From Thermoflexus hugenholtzii JAD2 (GTDB taxonomy: Bacteria > Chloroflexota > Dehalococcoidia > SHYB01), in the NCBI GenBank assembly GCA_945861815.1, contig CAMAVV010000022.1, positions 1-13,809 on the forward strand: 13,809 nucleotides of DNA. Reading direction: 5' to 3'. A program made the position numbers and the translations under genes. Below the pieces are notes generated by a model that saw only the letters and a list, made by a program, of their open reading frames with translations, did not search any database and was not told the origin of the DNA. Shown here piece after piece: positions 1 through 6,788 of this stretch (position 1 is the first letter of the stretch; every line of letters begins with the position of its first letter).

Positions 1-2
1 TC

Positions 3-563
3 ATCCTTGTCATGATCCTCGTCAACGCATGGATGGGCTGGAAGGCCGGCTTCATCAAATCCGTCTTCCTCGTCCTCGGCGTCGCCCTGGCCGCCCTCCT
101 CGGCGCGCGCCTCAGCGAGCCTATCGCCGCCTGGGCCACCGACAGCGTCGAGAACGACTCCGTCGCCACCGTTGTCGCATATGTCGTTGCCGGCGCCATC
201 ATCTTTGTCATCGTCCAGATCATCGGCGCCGTCATCCTCAAGTTCCTCAAGCTCGTCTTCCTGGGCTTCCTCGATAAGTTCGCAGGGGCGGGCCTTGGCG
301 TGCTCATGGGCATCGTCGCCGGCGGCTTCCTCGTCGCCACGCTCGCCCGCCTCGCCATCCTCGTCCCCGAGAGCGCTCCCCTCGGCGGCGAAGATATCAC
401 CAAGGTTCGGGACCGCCTCACCAACGCCCTTGTTGACTCTGCCTTCGTCCCTGTATATCTTAGTGCTGAGGAAAATCTGCCCGGCAACGCCCTTGGCATG
501 GTGCCGGGAGACTTCCACGAAGCGTTTGAGGAACTGAGGCGCATCCGAGAAGCGAAGGAGTAG
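3..563 (+). CDS. CvpA family membrane protein, 5'-truncated by window edge
   Basis: The frame is open to the left edge, so the true start probably lies outside the window; the first ATG inside is at 12. Visible are a WKAGF motif near the start, followed by three hydrophobic stretches (about residues 15-35, 50-78 and 93-116 counted from position 12). This matches the CvpA/colicin V production family, small inner-membrane proteins that begin with a hydrophobic segment followed by a G-x-x-x-G-F element. E. coli CvpA is needed for colicin V export and envelope homeostasis; no biochemical activity is established. The C-terminal 60 residues are soluble and charged. The stop is 19 bases before the HNH gene on the same strand, so the two may be cotranscribed. 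I am fairly sure of the family, less so of the function. Confidence 0.72.
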   Translation: MLVMILVNAWMGWKAGFIKSVFLVLGVALAALLGARLSEPIAAWATDSVENDSVATVVAYVVAGAIIFVIVQIIGAVILKFLKLVFLGFLDKFAGAGLGVLMGIVAGGFLVATLARLAILVPESAPLGGEDITKVRDRLTNALVDSAFVPVYLSAEENLPGNALGMVPGDFHEAFEELRRIREAKE

Positions 564-582
564 CCGCAACCGAGCCGGCTGT

Positions 583-1092
583 ATGGCGACGAACACTCTC
601 GTTCTGCTGCTGAATCAGAACTACGAGCCTCTGAATGTCTGCCATGTTCGCCGCGCCCTCGTCCTTATCGACAAGGGCAAGGCCGAGATGGTTGAGAATG
701 GCGCGGGCATTTTTCGGACGACATCGAGAATCTTCCATCTGCCTACGGTGGTGCGTCTTCGTTACCACGTCCGCCGCCCGCTTCCCATGCGCCGCCTGAC
801 GCGCAGAGAGGCCTTCATCCGCGATAAGTATCGCTGCCAGTATTGCGGCAACGAAGTCCGTCCCCTGACCCTGGACCACGTCGTCCCGCGTGTGCGCGGC
901 GGCAAACATGAGTGGGAGAACGTCGTCACCGCCTGCATGGGCTGCAACCACCGCAAGGCCGGGCGCACGCCGAGAGAAGCAGGCATGACCCTCCTCTCCA
1001 AGCCCACCCGCCCCAGCACCACGCCCTACTCCCTCTTCGTCCCCTACCTCGAGTCACGCACCGAGTGGCGCAAGTTCGTCTTCGCTGACTAG
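583..1092 (+). CDS. HNH endonuclease family protein
   Basis: This 169-residue protein has a clear HNH fold. A zinc-binding CxxC pair (C85, C88) is followed by the LTLDHVVPRVRGG core (D98-H99), N113 of the second H/N position, and the second pair C118-x2-C121 with N122-H123. The N-terminal 80 residues start with LVLLLNQNYEPLNV, a signature of a widespread group of chromosomal HNH proteins that are not tied to phage or restriction loci. HNH proteins cut or nick DNA through one metal ion; the target of this group is not known. All expected zinc and catalytic residues are present and the length is normal. No good Shine-Dalgarno sequence sits just upstream (a GAAGGAG lies 22 bases away inside the cvpA end), which suggests coupled or weak initiation. 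Confidence 0.85.
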   Translation: MATNTLVLLLNQNYEPLNVCHVRRALVLIDKGKAEMVENGAGIFRTTSRIFHLPTVVRLRYHVRRPLPMRRLTRREAFIRDKYRCQYCGNEVRPLTLDHVVPRVRGGKHEWENVVTACMGCNHRKAGRTPREAGMTLLSKPTRPSTTPYSLFVPYLESRTEWRKFVFAD

Positions 1093-1170
1093 CTTTTCAC
1101 CTGCGCGGAAAGTCTCGCTTCGCCCCTTGCCTCGGTCACTCGCTGGCCTTGACCCACACTCGAATCCTGA

Positions 1171-1206
1171 TTGTCACCCTGAGGAATCCGCGACGAAGGG
1201 TCTACG
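1171..1206. repeat. Probable dispersed intergenic repeat (CCTGAGG...GACGAAGG type)
   Basis: The stretch reads TTGTCACCCTGAGG, then AATCC, then GCGACGAAGGGTCTACG. The arms ACCCT (1176-1180) and AGGGT (1197-1201) can pair around a 16-nt loop. From memory, its wording resembles the TGTCATCCTGAG-CGAAGCGAAGGAT-type intergenic repeats found in many environmental bacterial genomes. Only one copy is present here, so the repeat assignment rests on recall of the motif. It lies in the 235-bp gap between the convergent HNH and ricT genes. Apart from the terminator near 1257-1301 I see nothing else in that gap. Confidence 0.4.
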
Positions 1207-1256
1207 TCTAGGCATGCGCATAGACTTTTGAGGCAGGGGCCCCTTGCATAAGAGGG

Positions 1257-1301
1257 AAATAAAAGGAGAGGGAGACAAGTTTCTTGGATGCCTGCTCCCT
1301 C
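1257..1301 (-). terminator. Rho-independent terminator of the lysA-holB-ricT operon
   Basis: On the minus strand, 27 bases after the ricT stop, GAGGGAG (complement of 1295-1301) pairs with CTCCCTC (complement of 1268-1274). A nested CAAG-AAA-CTTG stem lies between them. The hairpin is followed by TCCTTTTATTT, a U-rich tract. The position, at the end of the minus-strand operon, fits transcription termination. Confidence 0.5.
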
Positions 1302-1327
1302 CCAAGAGACCGCTTTCCAACCGCTAG

Positions 1328-2431
1328 CTACTGGCCGCTTGGCCCCTGCTGAGGCGGAGGCGGTGGGGGAGGAGGTGGAGGCCGTTGCGGCTCTCGCCCT
1401 TGCGGCTGCTGCGACCCCGGCCCTTGCTGTGGCCCTCGCCCCTGCTGCGGGCGGTTGTCCCGCCGGTCATCGCGACGGTCGCCGCGCCTGTCGTCTCGCC
1501 TGTCCTGCCGGGGTTGGTCGCGCCGGTCTTGCCTCGGCTGCTGGGGACGGTTATCCCGCGGCTCTGGCCGTGGCTCAACACGCCCCATGCCGTCGGAGGC
1601 TGAGGGGATTGCTGCCACAGGCACAGGTGGCGGAGCCGACCCGTCCAGTTCGGCCATCGACACTTCAGCCCATGACCCTGCTTCCAACTGCACCGTCACC
1701 GTCTGCTTAAGGGGATGGCCGACAACGACGATGCCAGGCCCGTTGGACGTGGTGACCTTTGCGCCTATTTTCGGCAAACTCCTCTTGAGCTCGCGATACT
1801 GTTCGTACTCATAGCGCAGACAGCAGCGCAGGCGTCCGCAGACTCCGGCTAGGCCGGGCGGACTCAGCGGCAGGTCCTGCTCCTTCGCCATCTTCATCGT
1901 CACCGGCGCAAACTCGGTGAGCCACGTGCTGCAGCACAATTCCCGGCCGCATCGCCCTATGCCCCCAAGGACCTTCGTATGGTCGCGGGGGCCGATCTGA
2001 TTCAGGTCGATCTTCCCCTGGAACTTTGCACCAAGGCGCTGGAGAAACGGACGGAAATCGATGCGGTCTTCGCTCGTATAGGTCACGGTGAGCCGCGAGC
2101 CGTCCAGGCTGATGAAGCCCTCGACAATCTTCATCTCGATGTTCAGTTCTCGCACAACAGCGCGGGCTTCCTGATAGAACTCTTCGGCCGTCGTCTTATT
2201 GCGATCGCGATTCGCCAGGTCTTCCGGCGTCGCCTTCCGCACGACCTTTGTCAGCGGGCCCTTCGTCTTCTGCATCAGCACCTGGCTCGGCGCGATGACG
2301 ACGTGCCCTACCTCCAAGCCGCGGTCGCTCTCGACGATGGCATATTCGCTCGGGGCGAATGTCTCTTCGCCCGGGTCGAAATATTGGACCTTCCCAGCCC
2401 GAATGAACCGTAAGCCGACAACTCCAGCCAT
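1328..2431 (-). CDS. ricT: PSP1-domain protein, RicT/YaaT family, with long disordered tail
   Basis: Residues 1-263 form the PSP1/RicT body. Six cysteines cluster as C161, C166-C167 and C198, C203-C204 (CGRELCC and CGRLRCC), the arrangement that in Bacillus RicT takes part in [4Fe-4S] binding with RicA and RicF. That complex directs RNase Y cleavage of operon mRNAs and influences the Spo0A pathway. The gene follows holB by 9 bases; holB-yaaT is also the order in Bacillus subtilis, which supports the call. Residues 265-367 are odd: a tail with repeated RQDRRD, RRDDRRG and RRDNR units (about 298-328), a Gln/Gly/Pro stretch, ten consecutive prolines (351-360) and a short QQGPSGQ end. The tail looks disordered and could contact RNA or partner proteins. 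RicA and RicF are not in the window. Confidence 0.88.
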   Translation of the reverse strand: MAGVVGLRFIRAGKVQYFDPGEETFAPSEYAIVESDRGLEVGHVVIAPSQVLMQKTKGPLTKVVRKATPEDLANRDRNKTTAEEFYQEARAVVRELNIEMKIVEGFISLDGSRLTVTYTSEDRIDFRPFLQRLGAKFQGKIDLNQIGPRDHTKVLGGIGRCGRELCCSTWLTEFAPVTMKMAKEQDLPLSPPGLAGVCGRLRCCLRYEYEQYRELKRSLPKIGAKVTTSNGPGIVVVGHPLKQTVTVQLEAGSWAEVSMAELDGSAPPPVPVAAIPSASDGMGRVEPRPEPRDNRPQQPRQDRRDQPRQDRRDDRRGDRRDDRRDNRPQQGRGPQQGPGSQQPQGREPQRPPPPPPPPPPQQGPSGQ

Positions 2432-2440
2432 AATGACTTT

Positions 2441-3493
2441 CTAGTCCTGCCCTGCCGGGCTCTCCGCCGTCGCCTCTTGTGCGACGGCTGGCGCCGGTAT
2501 CAGTGGCAGGTTCAGCGCAAACGTCTCAAGCGTCAGGCGCGCATTCGCATTCAATTGCAAACGCGCCATCGCCGACTCCACCTCGCGGACAGCACCTGCT
2601 ATCTCCGGCAAGGCAAGCGCCCCGGCGACTCTATCCAGCATATCACGTCGGTCGGCGTTGACGATGGCTCCAGGTTGGCCCCCCTTCAGAAGGAGGACGT
2701 CCCGCCAGAACTGGCGCATCAGGCCCAGGTAGTCATAGACCTCTTCCCGCTTCCGGGAAAAGTCTTGGGCGACTCGCCCCGCAAGATACAGCCGCTCCAC
2801 ATAACCTGCCTCTACCAGTTCGACGATCTCGTCCACCAGGTCCCGCCGCGTCTCTTCCACCGCCGGGTTCTGCGCCGCCGCGATAGCCCAGCCGATGCGC
2901 CCTTCGGAGAGCCTCGCCAAGTCGCGCGCCTTCTCTTTATCTATAGCGTGCTTCTTCATCAGCGCTTCAGCGATCATCTTTTCAGGCACTGGGCGCAGGT
3001 CATAGACCCGGCACCGCGAGACGACCGTCGGCAGCAGCTTGGCCGGCTCACGGGACAGCACGATGATGCAGACCCGTTCGGCAGGCTCCTCCAGCGTCTT
3101 CAACAGCCGGTTCGCTGCATTGACGTTGAGCAGCTCGGCATTCTCGATGATGAAAACCTTGTGTGTGCCCTCGAACGGCGCAAGATTCGCCATCTCCTGC
3201 AGGGCCTCGATCTGCTTGATGCTGATCTCTTTGTGCGTCTCCTCGCCGTCGCTCCCCACTGCCACCACCTGCACATCGGCATGCTTCCTGGCAAGGATGC
3301 GTGTGCATTGCGCGCACGCGCCGCAGGGCTTCTCTTCGCCAACGCAGTTCAGGGCGCACGCCAGCTGCATCGCCAGCGTCATCTTCCCTATGCCCTGCGG
3401 CCCTGTGAAAAGATAGGCGTGCGACGCCTTGCCCTCCCGCACCGAATGGGCCAGCGCCTCCACGATCCGCTCATGTCCGATCACATTCCACAT
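2441..3493 (-). CDS. holB: DNA polymerase III subunit delta' (clamp loader)
   Basis: This is a 350-residue AAA+ clamp-loader subunit. The start MWNVIGHERIVEAL is typical of the family. Walker A is GPQGIGKMT (31-39), the zinc module is C50, C57, C60 and C63, the Walker B region is VFIIENAELL (113-122), NRLLKTLEEP spans 128-137, and the SRC sensor motif is at 159-161. Delta' acts in the cytoplasm with DnaX and delta to load the beta sliding clamp for replication. An intact P-loop is retained, unlike the degenerate one in E. coli delta'. It lies 37 bases after lysA and 9 bases before ricT, so it is probably translated from the same mRNA. The last 25 residues are Ala/Pro-rich and look like a low-complexity extension. 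Confidence 0.93.
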   Translation of the reverse strand: MWNVIGHERIVEALAHSVREGKASHAYLFTGPQGIGKMTLAMQLACALNCVGEEKPCGACAQCTRILARKHADVQVVAVGSDGEETHKEISIKQIEALQEMANLAPFEGTHKVFIIENAELLNVNAANRLLKTLEEPAERVCIIVLSREPAKLLPTVVSRCRVYDLRPVPEKMIAEALMKKHAIDKEKARDLARLSEGRIGWAIAAAQNPAVEETRRDLVDEIVELVEAGYVERLYLAGRVAQDFSRKREEVYDYLGLMRQFWRDVLLLKGGQPGAIVNADRRDMLDRVAGALALPEIAGAVREVESAMARLQLNANARLTLETFALNLPLIPAPAVAQEATAESPAGQD

Positions 3494-3530
3494 GTCGCCC
3501 GTTACTTATAACCCTGACCCTTGACCCCGC

Positions 3531-4850
3531 TTACAGAATCTCATTCCGCATCTGGTCTTCCGCCGTCTCCCGCCTGCGCCACAGCTTCGACTTCCCTTTG
3601 CCCACCAGCACGATCGCCGGCCGCGACACTGCATTGTAGTTGCTCGACATCGCGATGCAGTACGCCCCCGAAGCGGGGATGGCGATGATGTCGCCGGCCT
3701 GGACCTTCGGCAGCTTGTAGTCCTTGATCAGCACATCGCCCGATTCGCAGTACTTCCCTGCGATGGTGACCTTCTCCCGCTCCTTCGACTCCACGCGGTT
3801 CGCCACCAGCGCCTCATACTTCGAGCCGTAGATCGCCGGGCGGATGTTGTCGCCCATGCCGCCGTCTACCGAGACATACTTGCGTATGCTGGGGATATCC
3901 TTGATCGCGCCCACGGTGTAGAGCGCGACGCCCGCCCGTCCCACGATGGCGCGCCCAGGCTCGAGGATGAGCTTCGGCAGGTCGAACTTGTAGCGCTTGC
4001 ACGCCGCCTTCACCGCAGTCGAAATCGTCTCGGCATACTTCGCCAGCGGCGGCGGCGCCTTATCGACTGTGTATTGGATCGGGAAGCCGCCGCCTGGGCT
4101 GAACTCCAACAGCTTCAGGCCATGCGTGTCCCGCGCCTTCGCGATGAAGGCGAAGATGACCTTCACCCCCTCGGCGTATGGCTCCACCTCGTAGATCGGC
4201 GAACCTAGGTGGATGTGGATGCCGATGAGGTTCAGGTTCTTCGCCGCCTGGGCCAGTCGCACCGCCTCCATCGCCTGCCCGTTCTCCAGGGTAAAGCCGA
4301 ACTTGCTGTCCGTGATGCCCGTCGTCGTCTTGTGGTGCGTGTGCGGGTCCACGCCAGGCGAGATGCGAAGCAAGATGTCTTGCTTCCGCTTCGCCTTTCC
4401 CGCCAACCCGTCCAGCAGCTTCATCTCGTGGAAGTTATCGACCACCACCCGCCCGATCTTCCACGCCAGCGCAAACTCTAGTTCGTCGGCCGTCTTGTTG
4501 TTGCCGTGGAAATAGGCGCGTTCTGCGGGGAAACCTGCCGCCTTCGCGATGGCCGCCTCGCCCCCAGAGGCTACGTCGAGCCCAAGCCCCTCTTCGGCGA
4601 TGATCCTCACGAACGGCGCGATGGTGAACGCCTTCGATGCGTAGAGCACCTGCACCGAGGGATAGCGCTTGGTGAACTCTGTCTTGTATGAGCGGCACTG
4701 CGAGCGCAGGGTCTGCTCATCGAAGACATAGAGCGGCGTGCCGTAGGTCTTCGCCAGCGCAGTCGCCTCTATGCCGCCGATGCACAGCTGGTTGTCAGAC
4801 CCGACAGCGGCAGTCTCAGGAAAGATGGGAAGGATAGGATTCGTTGCCAT
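3531..4850 (-). CDS. lysA: Diaminopimelate decarboxylase
   Basis: This fold-type III PLP enzyme converts meso-2,6-diaminopimelate to L-lysine and CO2, the last step of lysine synthesis. PLP would bind at K73 (YASKAF). Other family marks are ISPGVDPHTHHKTTTG (163-178), DSKFGF (181-186), HIHLGS (212-217), GGGFP (253-257), EPGR (297-300), DGGMGDNIRP (329-338), the catalytic C368-E369 in CESGD, and the C-terminal SGAYCIAMSSNYN. The length (439) is in the normal range. The start is supported by an AGAGG Shine-Dalgarno four bases before the ATG. It heads the lysA-holB-ricT unit, which couples lysine supply with a replication and an RNA-decay gene, probably without functional meaning. The leader upstream suggests regulation. 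Confidence 0.95.
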   Translation of the reverse strand: MATNPILPIFPETAAVGSDNQLCIGGIEATALAKTYGTPLYVFDEQTLRSQCRSYKTEFTKRYPSVQVLYASKAFTIAPFVRIIAEEGLGLDVASGGEAAIAKAAGFPAERAYFHGNNKTADELEFALAWKIGRVVVDNFHEMKLLDGLAGKAKRKQDILLRISPGVDPHTHHKTTTGITDSKFGFTLENGQAMEAVRLAQAAKNLNLIGIHIHLGSPIYEVEPYAEGVKVIFAFIAKARDTHGLKLLEFSPGGGFPIQYTVDKAPPPLAKYAETISTAVKAACKRYKFDLPKLILEPGRAIVGRAGVALYTVGAIKDIPSIRKYVSVDGGMGDNIRPAIYGSKYEALVANRVESKEREKVTIAGKYCESGDVLIKDYKLPKVQAGDIIAIPASGAYCIAMSSNYNAVSRPAIVLVGKGKSKLWRRRETAEDQMRNEIL

Positions 4851-4924
4851 AGCGCCTCTGGTCGCTGAAGAGGCCGCCCAAAGAAAAAGAGGCTCGCGCC
4901 TCTTGCTGCGCTCTTCTGAAGATT
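4851..4924 (-). promoter_or_regulatory. lysA 5' leader with tandem alternative hairpins (possible attenuator)
   Basis: On the minus strand the predicted untranslated leader holds four arms of one sequence family. Arm 1 is AAGAGGC (complement of 4898-4904), arm 2 GCCTCTT (4887-4893), arm 3 GCCTCT (4869-4874) and arm 4 AGAGGC (4854-4859). Arms 1 and 2 form a 7-bp stem with a 4-nt loop followed at once by TTTTTCTTT, an intrinsic-terminator shape. Arms 3 and 4 form a 6-bp stem, and arm 4 contains the AGAGG ribosome-binding site of lysA. Arm 1 could equally pair with arm 3, or arm 4 with arm 2. This allows both transcriptional and translational control. No known riboswitch motif is recognised. Confidence 0.5.
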
Positions 4925-4930
4925 GGCACC

Positions 4931-4960
4931 ATGCTACCCAGGCGCGCCCCGGCGTGTCAA
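4931..4960 (-). promoter_or_regulatory. Sigma70-type promoter for the lysA operon
   Basis: On the minus strand a perfect -35 box TTGACA (complement of 4955-4960) is followed by an 18-bp spacer and a -10 box TAGCAT (complement of 4931-4936, four of six matches). Transcription would start near 4924, giving a leader of about 74 nt before lysA. Confidence 0.5.
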
Positions 4961-5170
4961 TTTTCGACAGAACAATTTGCTCTGTGGTGAAGTCGCTATC
5001 CCGGCCGTGCGTCTAGGGTGATAGGGCCTGAAAGCTAGTAACCTAAAGTTCCAAGCCCACAAAACTTAGTCAGTGCTCTGTTTCAAACACTCATCACGAA
5101 CACTGCAGTCCGGCGGTACTGCTCAATTAGGTCATTTCCAGAGATAACTCTTGCAAATACACTCCACACA
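4961..5170. other. Non-coding divergent gap between lysA and the HTH-ATPase gene
   Basis: This 210-bp stretch lies between divergently read genes. I find no convincing ORF, no RNA gene and no strong palindrome. Base composition shifts from GC-rich to visibly more AT-rich at about 5040. That marks the probable left edge of the accessory segment that includes the gene at 5256. Confidence 0.5.
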
Positions 5171-5200
5171 TTGACAATTCCAGTGTATAATATTTACAAA
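5171..5200 (+). promoter_or_regulatory. Promoter-like AT-rich segment upstream of the HTH-ATPase gene
   Basis: A consensus -10 box TATAAT lies at 5186-5191 and a consensus TTGACA at 5171-5176, but they are only 9 bp apart and cannot act together. TTGACA could instead pair with TACAAA at 5195-5200 (18-bp spacer), or TATAAT could work with a poor -35 such as TCCACA (5163-5168). Either start would give a leader of about 50-60 nt before the ATG at 5256. Confidence 0.4.
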
Positions 5201-5255
5201 TACATGTTTAGGCTTCCAAAATCGCAGCCTGGGTGTTTTTCCAAGAGTAAAACTA

Positions 5256-6302
5256 ATGAGAAAGCGCCGCACTGCCCCTGAGCTACTTCGCCGATTTGTG
5301 CTTGAGCGTGTAGAGCAACACCCAGGCGACGTTGTAAGTCTTGTCGCAAGCCACTTTCGAATTACCCGGCAAGCCGCCTCGAAACACGTAACCCAAATGG
5401 TGACAGACGGACTTTTGGAGGCCTCGGGCAAGACAAAAGGGCGCACATACAAGCCAAAGGTAATCGTCGACAGCGTATTTCAATTGCCTGTCAGTAAAAC
5501 TCTCCAGGAAGACATGATTTGGCGGGATCGGATTTTTCCGATCCTCAAAGGTGTGCCGGAAAGTATCTTGAACATTTGCCATTTCGGTTTCACTGAAATG
5601 CTCAATAACGTCGTCGATCATTCTGGGGCGAGCGCAGTGCTCGTTGGGGTTAAACGGACCGCTATCGATGTGTCCCTATCAATAAATGATAACGGCATCG
5701 GCATCTTTGAGAAGCTCCAAAAGGAACTTGGCCTGGACGACCCGCGACACGCGCTCCTGGAACTCTCAAAGGGGAAACTTACGACAGACAGAGAACATCA
5801 TACAGGGGAAGGCATCTTCTTCACTTCCCGCATGTTTGGTAAATTCACTATTCTATCTGGGACCCTTTATTACTCACGTGAGCGAAGGGATGAAGATGAT
5901 TGGCTCATAGAATCGGAGGAACGCCTGAAGGCCCCTGGAACATTAATCAACATGACCATTCGCACAAACGCCCAGCAGACTGCCAAACAAGTCTTCGATC
6001 GCTTTGCAGCAGAAGAGCTTAGTTACGCCTTTTCCAAAACTCACGTACCGGTGAAGCTGGCAAAGTACCAACAGGACCAATTGATATCGCGCTCAGCTGC
6101 AAAGCGCGTCCTGGCAAGATTCGACAAATTCCGGGAAATCATGCTGGATTTCCAGGGCATAGACTCTATCGGATCGGCTTTTGCAGATGAGATATTTAGG
6201 GTATTTAAGAATCAACATCCCGACATCAATCTCGTGGTAGTGAATGCAAGCCCCGAAGTCAATAAAATGATTGAACGGGCTCGATCACATTCTCATGACT
6301 GA
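5256..6302 (+). CDS. Winged-HTH / GHKL ATPase / STAS-like (DUF4325) fusion protein
   Basis: The 348-residue protein has three parts. Residues 7-68 are a winged helix-turn-helix, with likely recognition helix ITRQAASKHVTQMV (36-49). Residues 80-235 are a HATPase_c/GHKL domain with N-box FTEMLNNVVDHSG (112-124), G1 box DNGIGI (145-150) and G2 box HTGEGIF (182-188). Residues 265-345 resemble the STAS-like DUF4325 domain, with core IMLDFQGIDSIGSAFADEIF (295-314). GHKL plus STAS recalls the SpoIIAB/SpoIIAA anti-sigma kinase and antagonist pair, here with DNA binding in one chain. No transmembrane segment or sensor domain is seen. It is more AT-rich than its neighbours, suggesting transfer. A weak AAGAG ribosome site precedes the ATG. 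The domain calls are good; the biological role is unknown. Confidence 0.8.
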   Translation: MRKRRTAPELLRRFVLERVEQHPGDVVSLVASHFRITRQAASKHVTQMVTDGLLEASGKTKGRTYKPKVIVDSVFQLPVSKTLQEDMIWRDRIFPILKGVPESILNICHFGFTEMLNNVVDHSGASAVLVGVKRTAIDVSLSINDNGIGIFEKLQKELGLDDPRHALLELSKGKLTTDREHHTGEGIFFTSRMFGKFTILSGTLYYSRERRDEDDWLIESEERLKAPGTLINMTIRTNAQQTAKQVFDRFAAEELSYAFSKTHVPVKLAKYQQDQLISRSAAKRVLARFDKFREIMLDFQGIDSIGSAFADEIFRVFKNQHPDINLVVVNASPEVNKMIERARSHSHD

Positions 6303-6420
6303 ACCACAATCTGGACCCTATCCCGCTCAATGGTTCATGAACGACAGCAGCCGCCAGATGAATCGAAAGAAGGCCTTCATACCCGGCTACGCCCGCCCAT
6401 TTCGCCGTCGCCGTCCCTGA
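6295..6420 (+). CDS. Small overlapping ORF, possible truncated partner of the HTH-ATPase gene
   Basis: An ATG inside the end of the preceding gene (overlap ATGACTGA, 8 bases) opens a 41-codon frame starting MTEPQSGPYPAQWFMNDSSR and ending in GYARPFRRRRP. Such an overlap is typical of translationally coupled operon partners. The last 34 bases run antisense through the 3' end of higA, so the Arg-rich tail is probably not original coding sequence. It may be the remnant of a longer second gene cut off when the toxin-antitoxin block arrived, or simply a chance frame. I recognise no family. Confidence 0.3.
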   Translation: MTEPQSGPYPAQWFMNDSSRQMNRKKAFIPGYARPFRRRRP

Positions 6421-6788
6421 GTCGCGCCACGCGCCTCATTCTTCTTCCCAAGGCCACGCCCGTTCTTAAGCCCCTTCAAGCGGCTCCCCTTCAGCTTCAC
6501 CGCAGGCTCATAGCCAAGCGCCGCTGCCATCTTGGCAACCGTCAGTAGCGTCATGTTCGGCGGCGCGCCCAGCACCTTAGAGACGTGCGCCTGGGAGACG
6601 CCCATCTCCCGCGCAAGCCAGGCGTTGGTAAGCTTGCGCCGCTGGAGCTCCTTCGCCACGTCCTCTGTCACCGCCATCGCCATGCCAATCGCGATGTATT
6701 CCGGGTCGTCTTGATACTCTTCGACCCACTGTTCGGTAAGCGTCTTCTCATTGCCGGGGCTGGCGACTCTCTGCCTGAGAGTGGTCAT
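6387..6788 (-). CDS. higA: XRE-family antitoxin, HigA-like
   Basis: This 133-residue protein has a Cro/C1-type helix-turn-helix at about residues 54-92 (AWLAREMGVSQAHVSKVLGA, then MTLLTVAKMAAALGYE). The N-terminal 45 residues are acidic and may wrap the toxin. The C-terminal 34 residues (KLKGSRLKGLKNGRG onwards) are strongly basic, longer than in minimal HigA proteins. Its ATG overlaps the toxin stop by four bases (ATGA on the minus strand). The toxin-first order is that of higBA modules. HigA-type proteins neutralise the toxin and repress their own promoter; the operator candidate is the palindrome at 7176-7191. Confidence 0.85.
   Translation of the reverse strand: MTTLRQRVASPGNEKTLTEQWVEEYQDDPEYIAIGMAMAVTEDVAKELQRRKLTNAWLAREMGVSQAHVSKVLGAPPNMTLLTVAKMAAALGYEPAVKLKGSRLKGLKNGRGLGKKNEARGATQGRRRRNGRA

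Noticed and set aside
1288..1710. Ala/Pro-rich plus-strand frame
   Set aside because: It is antisense to the repetitive tail of ricT; the low-complexity protein follows from the repeat DNA.
2477..3511. Plus-strand frame of 344 codons
   Set aside because: It is antisense to holB, which shows all clamp-loader motifs in order; the plus-strand translation is Arg/His/Leu-rich shadow sequence.
4905..4945. T-box-like GGTAGCATGGTGCC on the minus strand before lysA
   Set aside because: Only about seven of ten core bases match, the stretch coincides with the -10 region of a good promoter, and no specifier stem could fit in the leader.
5171..5191. TTGACA plus TATAAT as one promoter
   Set aside because: The boxes are only 9 bp apart, far too close for sigma70 RNA polymerase to use both.
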